Translations under genes and position numbers: made by a program
Shown here: piece by piece, positions 43,838-51,463 of the stretch
Numbering within the stretch: position 1 is the first letter of the stretch
Layout of the letters: each line of letters opens with the position of its first letter
From: Pseudomonas farris
GTDB taxonomy: Bacteria; Pseudomonadota; Gammaproteobacteria; Pseudomonadales; Pseudomonadaceae
Assembly (NCBI RefSeq): GCF_019145235.1
Contig: NZ_JAHSTV010000009.1
Location: 1 to 64,000 of the forward strand
Reading direction: 5' to 3'
Length of the DNA: 64,000 nt
Notes under the pieces: generated by a model
Databases searched by the model: none
What the model saw: the letters and a program-made list of their open reading frames with translations, nothing else
What the model was told of the DNA's origin: nothing

Positions 43838-44268
43838 CGGACCTCTCCACTCGTAAGACCAAGGTTAGTTTCAGAAGCTGCAGCCAGTGCGTTATGAATC
43901 ATCGCTTGGTCTGGCTCCCCACCGTAGGAGACCAGAGTCTGGTCAACAATGACTATCGGGAATGCACTCAGACCATGAGCCATGAACAGCTCCGTGACTT
44001 GCTGGGCTACCGCGCTTTCTTTTGCGTTCAGCTCTGCGGATAGCTTCGGAAGGATCGATTGCGCAGTAGTCACAGTAATTGTGAGGACCGGCCAGTCCAG
44101 CTTGGCCTGCGTCAATGCGTTACGTGCTGCCGCTTCGATCTGTTCGTCAACCTGCGTAGTGCCAGGCATACAGCAACTTGCAGAGAGCACTACGATAGCT
44201 TCGGGCCCCAATGCGCGTTTGACTTGGGTGATATCTGCATCCGAAGTCTTTTTGAAAAAATTGAGCAT
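43834..44268 (-). CDS. Thioredoxin-fold-like protein with vicinal Cys pair
   Basis: A 144-residue soluble protein. The segment IVVLSASCCMPGTTQVDEQI holds a Cys-Cys pair right after a beta strand, where thioredoxin or ArsD-type folds place their thiols, and LFMAHGLSAFPIVIVDQTLV is like a cis-Pro strand. Vicinal cysteines are classic trivalent-arsenic ligands, so an arsenical chaperone or reductant is plausible. Start 44268 is chosen; the 44340 frame adds a Trp/Cys-rich non-matching extension. It lies 25 bp after arsP and overlaps the SDR start by 4 bp. Family assignment is tentative. Confidence 0.6.
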   Translation of the reverse strand: MLNFFKKTSDADITQVKRALGPEAIVVLSASCCMPGTTQVDEQIEAAARNALTQAKLDWPVLTITVTTAQSILPKLSAELNAKESAVAQQVTELFMAHGLSAFPIVIVDQTLVSYGGEPDQAMIHNALAAASETNLGLTSGEVR

Positions 44269-44293
44269 GTCTTGCCCTCTTTGATTTAGATGG

Positions 44294-45223
44294 TTACAGC
44301 ACGAGTGCGACAGCCAGGCCAAGGACCAGAGCGCAAACAATGACTGTTAGCGTGTGGGCTATCACCAGTGGGAGTTTGAAAAGCCTGAACAGCAGCATGA
44401 TCTCTGGAGGGCTTGTGCCGATTGCCGCCACCAAAAAGGTCACAAGCGGTCCGACTGGAAACCCTTTCTCGATTAGGGCAAATCCGATTGGCAGTGCTGC
44501 TATGGGAGAGATGTACAGCGGTACGCCGACCAAGGCGCATGCCAGATACAGCCACCCGGCCGGTAGCCGATCGACGAGGCTCATCAGTGTGTCTTTCGGT
44601 ACGGCACCGTAGATCAAGCCTCCGATGGACAAACCGATCAGCAGATACGGCGCGACCGTCCGCAACTCCTGCCTCGCTGCAAGCCAAGCGAATCGACTCG
44701 CAGGTTTCCAACCGGGCCAAGTTCGAATCCCCTGGCCCAGGAAGGCGGCACTGCTCTTGGGGGCAGGTGCTATCGTCACGTGTCTTGCCAGTCCGAGCCT
44801 TCCTGCTACTACACCAGCAGCGGAAGTCAGGGCCAGGCCGCCGATGATGAAAACAGCGCCAGGGACAAAACCCACAGTGAGGAACAGCAGAATAAACACA
44901 CCCTCGTTCACTACTGGCGAGGCCACCAGAAAAGCGAAACTGGGCACGAAGCCAACGCCTGCCCTGAGCATGCCGCTCAGCACGGGAATCGTGGAGCAGG
45001 AGCAAAAGGGCGTGATGACGCCCCCAACACTGGCGGCAAATGCCGACCGCCAGCCCGAGGACCCAAGCAGCGAGCCTTGTGTCGCTTGAAAGGGCATACG
45101 TTGTTGCAGCATTACCACAAACCAGGTGACCAGCAGGAAAAGCCCAATGAGCAGGGCACCGTCCATGAGTAGAAACTCGAAGAAGGCTTGAATACCCTGC
45201 GTTAAGGTTGTGTTATCGGACAT
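44294..45223 (-). CDS. arsP: ArsP-type organoarsenical efflux permease
   Basis: A 309-residue permease with about eight hydrophobic helices. The signature TPFCSCSTIPVLSGML (residues about 65-80) and FAFLVASPVVNEGVFILLFL are diagnostic of the ArsP/DUF318 family, whose characterised members export trivalent methylarsenite and aromatic arsenicals; the CSCS cysteines are probable As ligands. The second half repeats the pattern (LVGVPLYISPIAALPIGFAL, AAIGTSPPEIMLLFRLF). Start 45223 has GGAG at the right distance, against the 45262 frame. It is second in the minus-strand operon, right after the diiron gene. Confidence 0.87.
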   Translation of the reverse strand: MSDNTTLTQGIQAFFEFLLMDGALLIGLFLLVTWFVVMLQQRMPFQATQGSLLGSSGWRSAFAASVGGVITPFCSCSTIPVLSGMLRAGVGFVPSFAFLVASPVVNEGVFILLFLTVGFVPGAVFIIGGLALTSAAGVVAGRLGLARHVTIAPAPKSSAAFLGQGIRTWPGWKPASRFAWLAARQELRTVAPYLLIGLSIGGLIYGAVPKDTLMSLVDRLPAGWLYLACALVGVPLYISPIAALPIGFALIEKGFPVGPLVTFLVAAIGTSPPEIMLLFRLFKLPLVIAHTLTVIVCALVLGLAVALVL

Positions 45224-45266
45224 ATGAGCTCCGCCGGTACTGATGAGAGCGGGCTGATGCAACGCG

Positions 45267-46115
45267 TCAGGCGTTGGCCAGCCCAGCGTTCATTGACGGG
45301 GTGCCGCCATAGGTTTGCATCGACTCGATTAGCGCCGCTGTGACAACCGGATCGAAGTTCGCCTTATCAAGGGTTTCTACGTAGGTGTCCAAAGCTTCGA
45401 TGCGAATTTCGTCGATGTCGGTCTTCAGATCACCAAGTGAAAGAGCACCGCAGTCAATGTTCAGTCGGTCGCAGAGGAAGTGGCAACTGGTGCTCACCAT
45501 GCTGAACAGCTCTGGCATTACACGATGGTGGGCCCATTTAAGGCTCTCATGAACACCTTCCGGGTCTTTGGCGATCAGGCCACGGATACGTGCCAGGCCG
45601 ATTTCCAGATGTTCCAGTTCGTCTTCCAGGATCTTTCCGGCCAGTGCTGAAGTGTCTGGATCGCCCTGGCGCTGCAGGGTGCGGTACAGCACGATGGCCA
45701 TGGTTTCGGTCATCAGGTCCTGAATGATCAGGCACGCAGCCAGGTCCTTGTTTTGAACAGCAGTGCTGAAGTGGCGGCGGATATTGAACCACTGCGGCTC
45801 CACGATCTCACGCATCACGATGTAGTCGTGGCGTTTGCCCAAGCTGGCCAGCATCAGAATGTGTTTTGATTCTTCGTAGGCTTGTTTGACGGTTTCAATC
45901 TTACTTTCGGTATCTGGCATCAACGGCACCATTTCCGAATAGTTCTCTACCGCCATCACCTCTCCAGCGATTGCGTTGGAAGCGATGTACGCGATCAGGT
46001 TGAAATAACCGTCGCTTTTGTTGTGCTCAGTGCTCAGTTCTTCTCGGCGGTTTACAGCACGTAAGTCGACTGGCGCGCGCAGATTTGGCTGTGTGCCGGC
46101 AGAAACTTCGTTCAT
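45267..46115 (-). CDS. Aldehyde-deformylating-oxygenase-like diiron protein
   Basis: A 282-residue ferritin-like protein. Six residues match the diiron ligands of cyanobacterial aldehyde-deformylating oxygenase (ADO): E52, E82, H85 (EESKH), E137 (LIIQDLMTETMA), E166 and H169 (EDELEH). Ligand spacings 30-3-52-29-3 compare with 28-3-52-29-3 in ADO as I recall it, and nearby sequence (GEVMAVENYSEMVPLMPD) also agrees. ADO converts fatty aldehydes to alkanes and formate; a reductase-like SDR is in the same operon. The 30-residue N-terminal and the C-terminal extensions differ. Shine-Dalgarno GGGAGG precedes ATG 46115. The substrate here is unknown; an acyl or organoarsenical aldehyde is my inference. 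Confidence 0.75.
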   Translation of the reverse strand: MNEVSAGTQPNLRAPVDLRAVNRREELSTEHNKSDGYFNLIAYIASNAIAGEVMAVENYSEMVPLMPDTESKIETVKQAYEESKHILMLASLGKRHDYIVMREIVEPQWFNIRRHFSTAVQNKDLAACLIIQDLMTETMAIVLYRTLQRQGDPDTSALAGKILEDELEHLEIGLARIRGLIAKDPEGVHESLKWAHHRVMPELFSMVSTSCHFLCDRLNIDCGALSLGDLKTDIDEIRIEALDTYVETLDKANFDPVVTAALIESMQTYGGTPSMNAGLANA

Positions 46116-46292
46116 TTTTATATCCTCCCATTAGGCTCAAGGACATTCCCTTGCCGCGGCAATTGTCGGGAGGCTGCTGGCGTACTGCCATAGTACATAG
46201 CTTCTATTCAAAGTTCGGTCCGTTCCGCCTTACGATTAGTCAGATATTGACGCATCGGTCACTCGATGTGTCCCATGGAAATCGGGGAAGAA
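46116..46292. promoter_or_regulatory. Divergent control region of the two arsenic-cluster operons
   Basis: These 177 bp separate the minus-strand diiron gene from the plus-strand pstS-like gene, so both operon promoters should lie here. GGGAGG marks the diiron ribosome site and GGGGAAG that of pstS. I cannot identify a confident Pho box, ArsR or LuxR operator. The regulation therefore remains unassigned. Confidence 0.5.
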
Positions 46293-47153
46293 ATGAATAA
46301 GAAAACCTGGACGGCCCGGCACGTTGGCGTGCCTGCGCTGTGGATGCTGGGTGCGTTGCTCTGCCTGTCAGGCTGCAATCGTGAGACGGATCAAAAGACT
46401 GAAGCCAAGGCCGTGCGTGTCAGCGTTGTGGGGGCTAGTACTATCGCACCGCTGATAAGTGAACTGGCCAAAGCTTACGAGCGAGAACATCCGGGCATTA
46501 GAATCGAGGTCCAGGCAGGCGGTAGTGCTCGGGGGATTATGGATGTGCGCAGCGGCACGGCTGTGCTTGGCATGGTCTCCCGAGAGCTCAAACCTGAAGA
46601 GCAGGATCTGCAGCATGCGCTGATTGCCAAAGATGGCATCGGCATGATCGTCAATAAAAGCAACCCGATAACTGGTCTGACAAAAGAGCAGGTTGTCGGA
46701 ATATACACAGGCCGGATCACCAATTGGAAAGACGTGGGGGGAGACGATTCGCCTATCACCGTCGTGAGCAAGGCAGAGGGGCGATCTACCTTGGAGATTT
46801 TCAGTGGGTTTTTTGGTATTCCCTACAAAGATATCCGCGCCCACGTGATTATTGGAGACAACCAGCAAGGTATTCAGACTGTTGCAGGCTCTCCCGCTGC
46901 AGTCGGCTACGTGTCCATTGGTTCGGCTGAGTATGAAGCCGATCAGGGCGCTGCAATTCGGCTAATCCCTTTAGGAGATCAGATTCCATCGACAGCAGCG
47001 GTTGCGTCGGGCGAGTACGCGATCAGCCGAGACCTGAATTTGGTTTACAAAGCGCCTCTCACAGAGCCGGTTCAGGACTTCCTGGCGTTTGCCCGCTCCA
47101 ATGAAGCTGCAGCCTTTGTTACTCGCATGTACTTCATTCCGGTGACGAAATGA
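46293..47153 (+). CDS. pstS: PstS-like phosphate/arsenate-binding lipoprotein
   Basis: A 286-residue periplasmic substrate-binding lipoprotein of an ABC importer. The lipobox LSGC gives lipidation at Cys about 28. VSVVGASTIAPLISELAKAY and EVQAGGSARGIMDVRSGTAV are PstS-type, with phosphate-contact residues in GASTIAP and the GGSARG loop; FSGFFGIPYKDI and GSPAAVGYVSIGS follow. Start 46293 is set by GGGGAAG; the longer frame to 46266 would add a non-signal stretch. In many arsenic islands such proteins tune phosphate over arsenate; here uptake of arsenate for the neighbouring enzymes is an equally possible reading. Confidence 0.88.
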   Translation: MNKKTWTARHVGVPALWMLGALLCLSGCNRETDQKTEAKAVRVSVVGASTIAPLISELAKAYEREHPGIRIEVQAGGSARGIMDVRSGTAVLGMVSRELKPEEQDLQHALIAKDGIGMIVNKSNPITGLTKEQVVGIYTGRITNWKDVGGDDSPITVVSKAEGRSTLEIFSGFFGIPYKDIRAHVIIGDNQQGIQTVAGSPAAVGYVSIGSAEYEADQGAAIRLIPLGDQIPSTAAVASGEYAISRDLNLVYKAPLTEPVQDFLAFARSNEAAAFVTRMYFIPVTK

Positions 47154-47183
47154 CAGCCAGGCGCTGCTGATCAGGCTCTCTTC

Positions 47184-48080
47184 ATGACTTTATTGACAGA
47201 TGAGGTGGTCGCGAAGGTCCATCCCACGAAGCTGCGTGGATGGGCGTTCTGGTCGGCCATGTCCATGCTCGCTCTACTAGGCGCGGCAATCGTGTTTTTG
47301 ATCGTCGCTTTCTTGTTGAGTGAAAGTTTCCCACTGATCGCGCAGGGAGGGCCTATAAGATTCTTTACGGACGAGGGGTGGTGGCCGCGGGACGCTAGCT
47401 TCAACATGACCCCAATGGTATTGGCGAGCCTTTACCTGACCATTGGTGCGCTTGTCGTTGCAACACCACTGAGCCTGGCCATTTCGCTGGTCACGACATT
47501 CAAAGCACCCGCGCGGCTTGCTCACGTGCTGCGCAATCTTGTGGAACTCAGTGCTGCAGTGCCTACCGTGGTCTACGGACTTTGGGGCGTCAGTTCGATC
47601 GTTCCGATAGTGAACATCTGGAGCCCTCCAGGTGCGAGTTTATTGGCTGGTGTCCTCATTGTTGCACTGATGATCATCCCAACGATCACGGTGTTGACCC
47701 AATCTGCCCTTCAGACTGTGCCGACAGCTTATGTCCAGGGAGCGACAGCGCTGGGCGTTTCAACCAGCCAGACATTGCTTCGTATTGTTATCCCTGCTGC
47801 CAGGCAGGGCATTTTTTCCGCAATGGTACTCGGTGCTGCCCGAGCAATCGGCGAGACAATGGTGGTGTTGATGGTCTGTGGCAACATTGTGCAGGTACCG
47901 ACTTCGCTGTTTGATCCAGTACGAGCGTTGACTGCGAACATTGCCTTGGAAATGCCCTACGCGATGGGGGATCACCGCGCCTCCCTGTTCGTAGCCGGGC
48001 TGCTGATGTTGCTGTTGGTCAGCGCGTTGGTTGCTGTGGGCGAGTGGGTCGGTATGCGTCAGAGGAAGATGATCTCATGA
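47184..48080 (+). CDS. pstC: Phosphate-type ABC transporter permease PstC
   Basis: A 298-residue inner-membrane permease with about six helices. The binding-protein-dependent transport motif is in GATALGVSTSQTLLRIVIPA (EAA-like loop). MVLGAARAIGETMVVLMVCG matches the conserved PstC segment. PstC pairs with PstA to form the phosphate channel. It starts 30 bp after pstS and overlaps pstA by 4 bp (ATGA). Substrate selectivity between phosphate and arsenate lies mainly in the binding protein, not here. Confidence 0.9.
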   Translation: MTLLTDEVVAKVHPTKLRGWAFWSAMSMLALLGAAIVFLIVAFLLSESFPLIAQGGPIRFFTDEGWWPRDASFNMTPMVLASLYLTIGALVVATPLSLAISLVTTFKAPARLAHVLRNLVELSAAVPTVVYGLWGVSSIVPIVNIWSPPGASLLAGVLIVALMIIPTITVLTQSALQTVPTAYVQGATALGVSTSQTLLRIVIPAARQGIFSAMVLGAARAIGETMVVLMVCGNIVQVPTSLFDPVRALTANIALEMPYAMGDHRASLFVAGLLMLLLVSALVAVGEWVGMRQRKMIS

Positions 48081-48952
48081 GGCGCTTCCATGTGTTCGGT
48101 TTCGACGTTCGGGATTTCGTCTGGACCTTCGTGATGTATGGTCTGACGTTGACTGCAGTTGCGATGCTCCTGTGGCCGCTGCTAACGGTGTTCGGTAACG
48201 GACTTCAGGTGCTGAGCTGGGACTTTCTGTTGGCGAGCCCGGAAGATGCAGGCCGCAGCGGGGGGATCGCACCAATTCTCGTGTCCACCCTGGGAATTGT
48301 GTTGGTCAGCTTAACGGCCGCCTTGCCCTTAGCGTTTGGCGTCGCGGTAATGTTGACTGAAGGTTTTAATCCCGCAGGTTGGCCGGCTACGATACTGCGC
48401 TGCAGCCTCGACATACTGGCGGGCATTCCTTCGGTCGTGTTTGGATTATTTGGACTCAGCCTGTTCTGTAGGCAATTGGAATTGGGATATTCAATTCTGG
48501 CCGGCGGGCTGACCTTGGCCTGCATGATCCTGCCCACTTTGGCGCGTTCACTGGCATTCTCCTTAGAGTCCGCGGGTGTTGCCCATCGCGCTGGCGGAGC
48601 AGCGCTCGGCCTCTCGAAACAGTCAGTTTTATGGCATGTGATGGTACCGGTAGCACTGCCTGGCATATGCGCAGGTGTTGTGCTCGCGTTGACCAGAGCC
48701 CTGGCGGAAACTGCTGTACTGCTCTTCACCAGCGGTTATTCCGACAGGATGCCCGAATCGGTTCTCGATTCCGGGCGCAGCGTCTCTGTTCATATTTATG
48801 ACCTATCGACCAATGTGCCGGGCGGTACCCTTAACGCTTATGGCTCGGCCTTGGCGCTGCTGCTGCTCTTGGCCTTGCTCAGCTTCACTGTGCATGCCTT
48901 AACTCGTTGGATGCAGCGACGCATGACTGGCAACACGACACGGAGTCTCTGA
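48077..48952 (+). CDS. pstA: Phosphate-type ABC transporter permease PstA
   Basis: A 291-residue permease with about six helices. GGAALGLSKQSVLWHVMVPV is the EAA loop and ALTRALAETAVLLFTSGYSD the conserved PstA segment, with LDILAGIPSVVFGLFGLSLF upstream. The longer frame from 48044 is rejected; ATG 48077 overlaps the pstC stop as ATGA and gives the normal N-terminus. pstB follows directly with no gap. Confidence 0.9.
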   Translation: MRRFHVFGFDVRDFVWTFVMYGLTLTAVAMLLWPLLTVFGNGLQVLSWDFLLASPEDAGRSGGIAPILVSTLGIVLVSLTAALPLAFGVAVMLTEGFNPAGWPATILRCSLDILAGIPSVVFGLFGLSLFCRQLELGYSILAGGLTLACMILPTLARSLAFSLESAGVAHRAGGAALGLSKQSVLWHVMVPVALPGICAGVVLALTRALAETAVLLFTSGYSDRMPESVLDSGRSVSVHIYDLSTNVPGGTLNAYGSALALLLLLALLSFTVHALTRWMQRRMTGNTTRSL

Positions 48953-49807
48953 ATGATGATCAACGACAATAGAGCTATATCGCTTGAACCGTTTGTACGA
49001 GCTGCATCAAGCGTGCACGGGACGGTTACTCACTTGAGTACTGCTGCGGAAGGGCATATCGATATCCAAGACCTCTCCGTGAGTTATGGCAAGCGCACAG
49101 TCGTTGAGGGAGTGACGTTGCGCGTTCCGCGCAATTCAGTCACCGCACTCATCGGCCCATCAGGGTGTGGGAAGTCGAGTTTGTTGTATTGCATCAACCG
49201 CCTGAACGATCTCGTGCCGGGCTGCTCGGTAGAAGGCTCGATCAACTTCAGCTGGATGGACAATAAGCATCTGGCAAAAAACTCGACCCAGTTGCGGCGT
49301 CAGGTTGGGATGCTGTTTCAACGTCCCAATCCATTTCCATTTTCGATTCGCAAGAACCTTGAGTTCGCGCTCAGGCAGCACGGCATTAAAGCGCAGGCCG
49401 ATATCAATAGCCGTATTGAGTCGTCATTACGGGAAGTGGGGTTGTGGGACGAGGTTCATGATCGTCTCGACAGTTCGGCCATCGCGTTGTCCGGTGGGCA
49501 GCAACAACGACTGTGTCTTGCTCGGGCGCTGGTTTTGAATCCAGATGTTTTGCTGATGGACGAACCATGCAGTGCTCTAGATCCGATCTCGACTCAAAAA
49601 ATTGAGACGTTGATTCTGAGCCTGGCTCAGCGACGAACGATCATTCTTGTGACCCATAGCCTAAGTCAGGCGCGACGTGTAGCAGACCAGGTAGCAGTTT
49701 TTTGGAAGCTGGAGGGGGTGGGCAAGCTGATTGAATGTGGCAAAGCAAGGGATGTGTTTGATCGGCCGCGCCATGAGTTGACTCAGACCTACTTGCAGTT
49801 TGCTTGA
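48953..49807 (+). CDS. pstB: Phosphate-type ABC transporter ATPase PstB
   Basis: A 284-residue ATPase with Walker A IGPSGCGKSSLLYCINRLND, the ABC signature LSGGQQQRLCLARALVL, Walker B VLLMDEPCSALDPIS and the H-loop VTHSLSQARRVADQV. It powers PstCA. PstB proteins usually come with phoU; none is present here, which fits a dedicated, not global, phosphate role. The first ATG follows the pstA stop with no gap. Confidence 0.92.
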   Translation: MMINDNRAISLEPFVRAASSVHGTVTHLSTAAEGHIDIQDLSVSYGKRTVVEGVTLRVPRNSVTALIGPSGCGKSSLLYCINRLNDLVPGCSVEGSINFSWMDNKHLAKNSTQLRRQVGMLFQRPNPFPFSIRKNLEFALRQHGIKAQADINSRIESSLREVGLWDEVHDRLDSSAIALSGGQQQRLCLARALVLNPDVLLMDEPCSALDPISTQKIETLILSLAQRRTIILVTHSLSQARRVADQVAVFWKLEGVGKLIECGKARDVFDRPRHELTQTYLQFA

Positions 49808-49887
49808 ATTGAGCAACAGGCACGTTGTCGCGCCATGGTACATCGGTTCCATTGTGGGGGGAGTGCGGCGATTTCTACTATGGCCGC

Positions 49888-51453
49888 ATGAACAAATACT
49901 CTTCTAATACCGTGCAGTACCCTACCGCGAGAGTGCAAATGCTCTCGCTTCATGTCCATGACCTGCTCAAACATGCCGCACAGGTGCATGCAGCGGCAAC
50001 GGTAACCTCTGTATCTCTAGAAGGCGTGGTTGAAACTCAAACCTATGCTCAGTTGGCAAAAATTGCGAATAACTGCGCCACAGAGCTTCACTCCATGGGG
50101 CTTCGGTCCAGAGATGCAGTTGTCAGTTTTGGCTTTAGTTCACTCGATCAAATGGCTTGGCTATACGCAGCGCTAAGCCAAGGCGTGATAACTCATTTTC
50201 TGAACCCTCAGCATCGCGCGGAAGATCTAGGTCGTTTTCTTCAGCAGGTGCGACCCGGCATGTTGTTGCATGATGCGGCTACAGCGAGTGCTGCCCAGGC
50301 ATTCGCAGCATTGGTTCCTGGTACCCCGCTACGCGCTATGGCCAAGCTTGGCACTGGAGGTGGTAGGGAATACACCACTACTGAGTTTGCGGAAGATACC
50401 TTATCCCATGTCTGCTACTCATCCGGGACCACAGGGGTTCCGAAAATCGTTGAGTACACGCACCGTTCAACAGTGTTGCATGCCTGGGCCTGTGCCTTGC
50501 CCGACGCGATGGGGTTGAACAGTGCCGATCGGGTTATGCCTCTCATGCAGAATTTCCACGCTAGTGCCTGGGGCGCTCCTTTTGTTTGCCCGCTGGTCGG
50601 TGCTTCGTTGGTGCTCGTACCACCGCATCGCGATCCTGCGCAGTGGTTCCAATGGATCGAGGAACACCGCATCACGGTTTTGGGGGCAGTCTCTGCACAT
50701 TGGCTAGCGCTTGTTCGGTACATGCGAACAAGCGGATTGAGCTTCAGTACCCTGCGCCGCACGGTTGTCGGTGGTACTCGACTACCGTTTGATGTTGCTC
50801 AGTTCATCCAGGAAGAGCTTGGTGTCGAGGTATGTCATGCCTGGGGAATGACTGAGACGTCACCATTGGCCACCATCGAGCGCTTCGATAGCACCAGGGC
50901 ATCTCTGCGCCACGGCAAGCCGGTATTTGGAATCGAGTTGGCCGTGCAATGCAAAGGAGGTGCTTGCTCGGCGGAAGGCACCGGTGAGCTGATGGCCCGT
51001 GGGCATTGGGTTGCCCACAGCACAGCAAATAATAGTAACTGGTTGGCAACCGGGGACTTTGCGACGCTGCACGAAAACTCAGAATTAGAGGTCATCGATC
51101 GCATGGAAGATTCGTTGATCGTTGATGGCATCCCTCTCAGTTCAGCCCTTGTGGAGCATCAGGCTCGATTGGTTCAGGGTGTTGCAGATGCAGCATTGCT
51201 GGTGACCGATGTTGCCAGTGGCCGGAGCGTGCTTGCCTGGGTGGCCATGCCTGAGGTCGATACCGCTTCAGTAACTGTCGAGCTCGAAAAAATCCTTTCC
51301 AAGACCTTCAACAGGTGGCGTCCAACGCAATACATCGTGGTGGATGCGTTTCCGTATACAGCGTCTGCAAAGGTCCAGAAACACCTTCTCAAAGATCACA
51401 TCGCTCGGCTTCACGAAGACGACGTGGCTTTAACTCCTAATTCCTCCTGCTGA
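49888..51453 (+). CDS. AMP-dependent acyl-CoA-synthetase-like ligase
   Basis: A 521-residue adenylate-forming enzyme. The core A3-type motif VCYSSGTTGVPKIVEYTHRS is near residue 190, HAWGMTETSP near 330, and the ATP-binding Asp in NWLATGDFATLHENSELEVI near 400; the ending PYTASAKVQKHLLKDH includes the usual Lys (TASAKVQK). It activates a carboxylate to an acyl-adenylate and probably acyl-CoA, the natural substrate for the SDR reductase. The upstream TTG start at 49825 is less likely; ATG 49888 lacks a strong ribosome site, so the start is uncertain. It follows pstB in the operon. Confidence 0.82.
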   Translation: MNKYSSNTVQYPTARVQMLSLHVHDLLKHAAQVHAAATVTSVSLEGVVETQTYAQLAKIANNCATELHSMGLRSRDAVVSFGFSSLDQMAWLYAALSQGVITHFLNPQHRAEDLGRFLQQVRPGMLLHDAATASAAQAFAALVPGTPLRAMAKLGTGGGREYTTTEFAEDTLSHVCYSSGTTGVPKIVEYTHRSTVLHAWACALPDAMGLNSADRVMPLMQNFHASAWGAPFVCPLVGASLVLVPPHRDPAQWFQWIEEHRITVLGAVSAHWLALVRYMRTSGLSFSTLRRTVVGGTRLPFDVAQFIQEELGVEVCHAWGMTETSPLATIERFDSTRASLRHGKPVFGIELAVQCKGGACSAEGTGELMARGHWVAHSTANNSNWLATGDFATLHENSELEVIDRMEDSLIVDGIPLSSALVEHQARLVQGVADAALLVTDVASGRSVLAWVAMPEVDTASVTVELEKILSKTFNRWRPTQYIVVDAFPYTASAKVQKHLLKDHIARLHEDDVALTPNSSC

Positions 51454-51463
51454 TGCCTGACTT

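Noticed and set aside
44718..44742. tRNA-like TTCGAATCCC segment
   Set aside because: It resembles a T-arm, but no acceptor or anticodon stem surrounds it and it lies inside the arsP coding sequence.
46293..49807. Phosphonate or phosphite uptake system
   Set aside because: The binding protein, permeases and ATPase match PstSCAB, not Phn or Ptx types.
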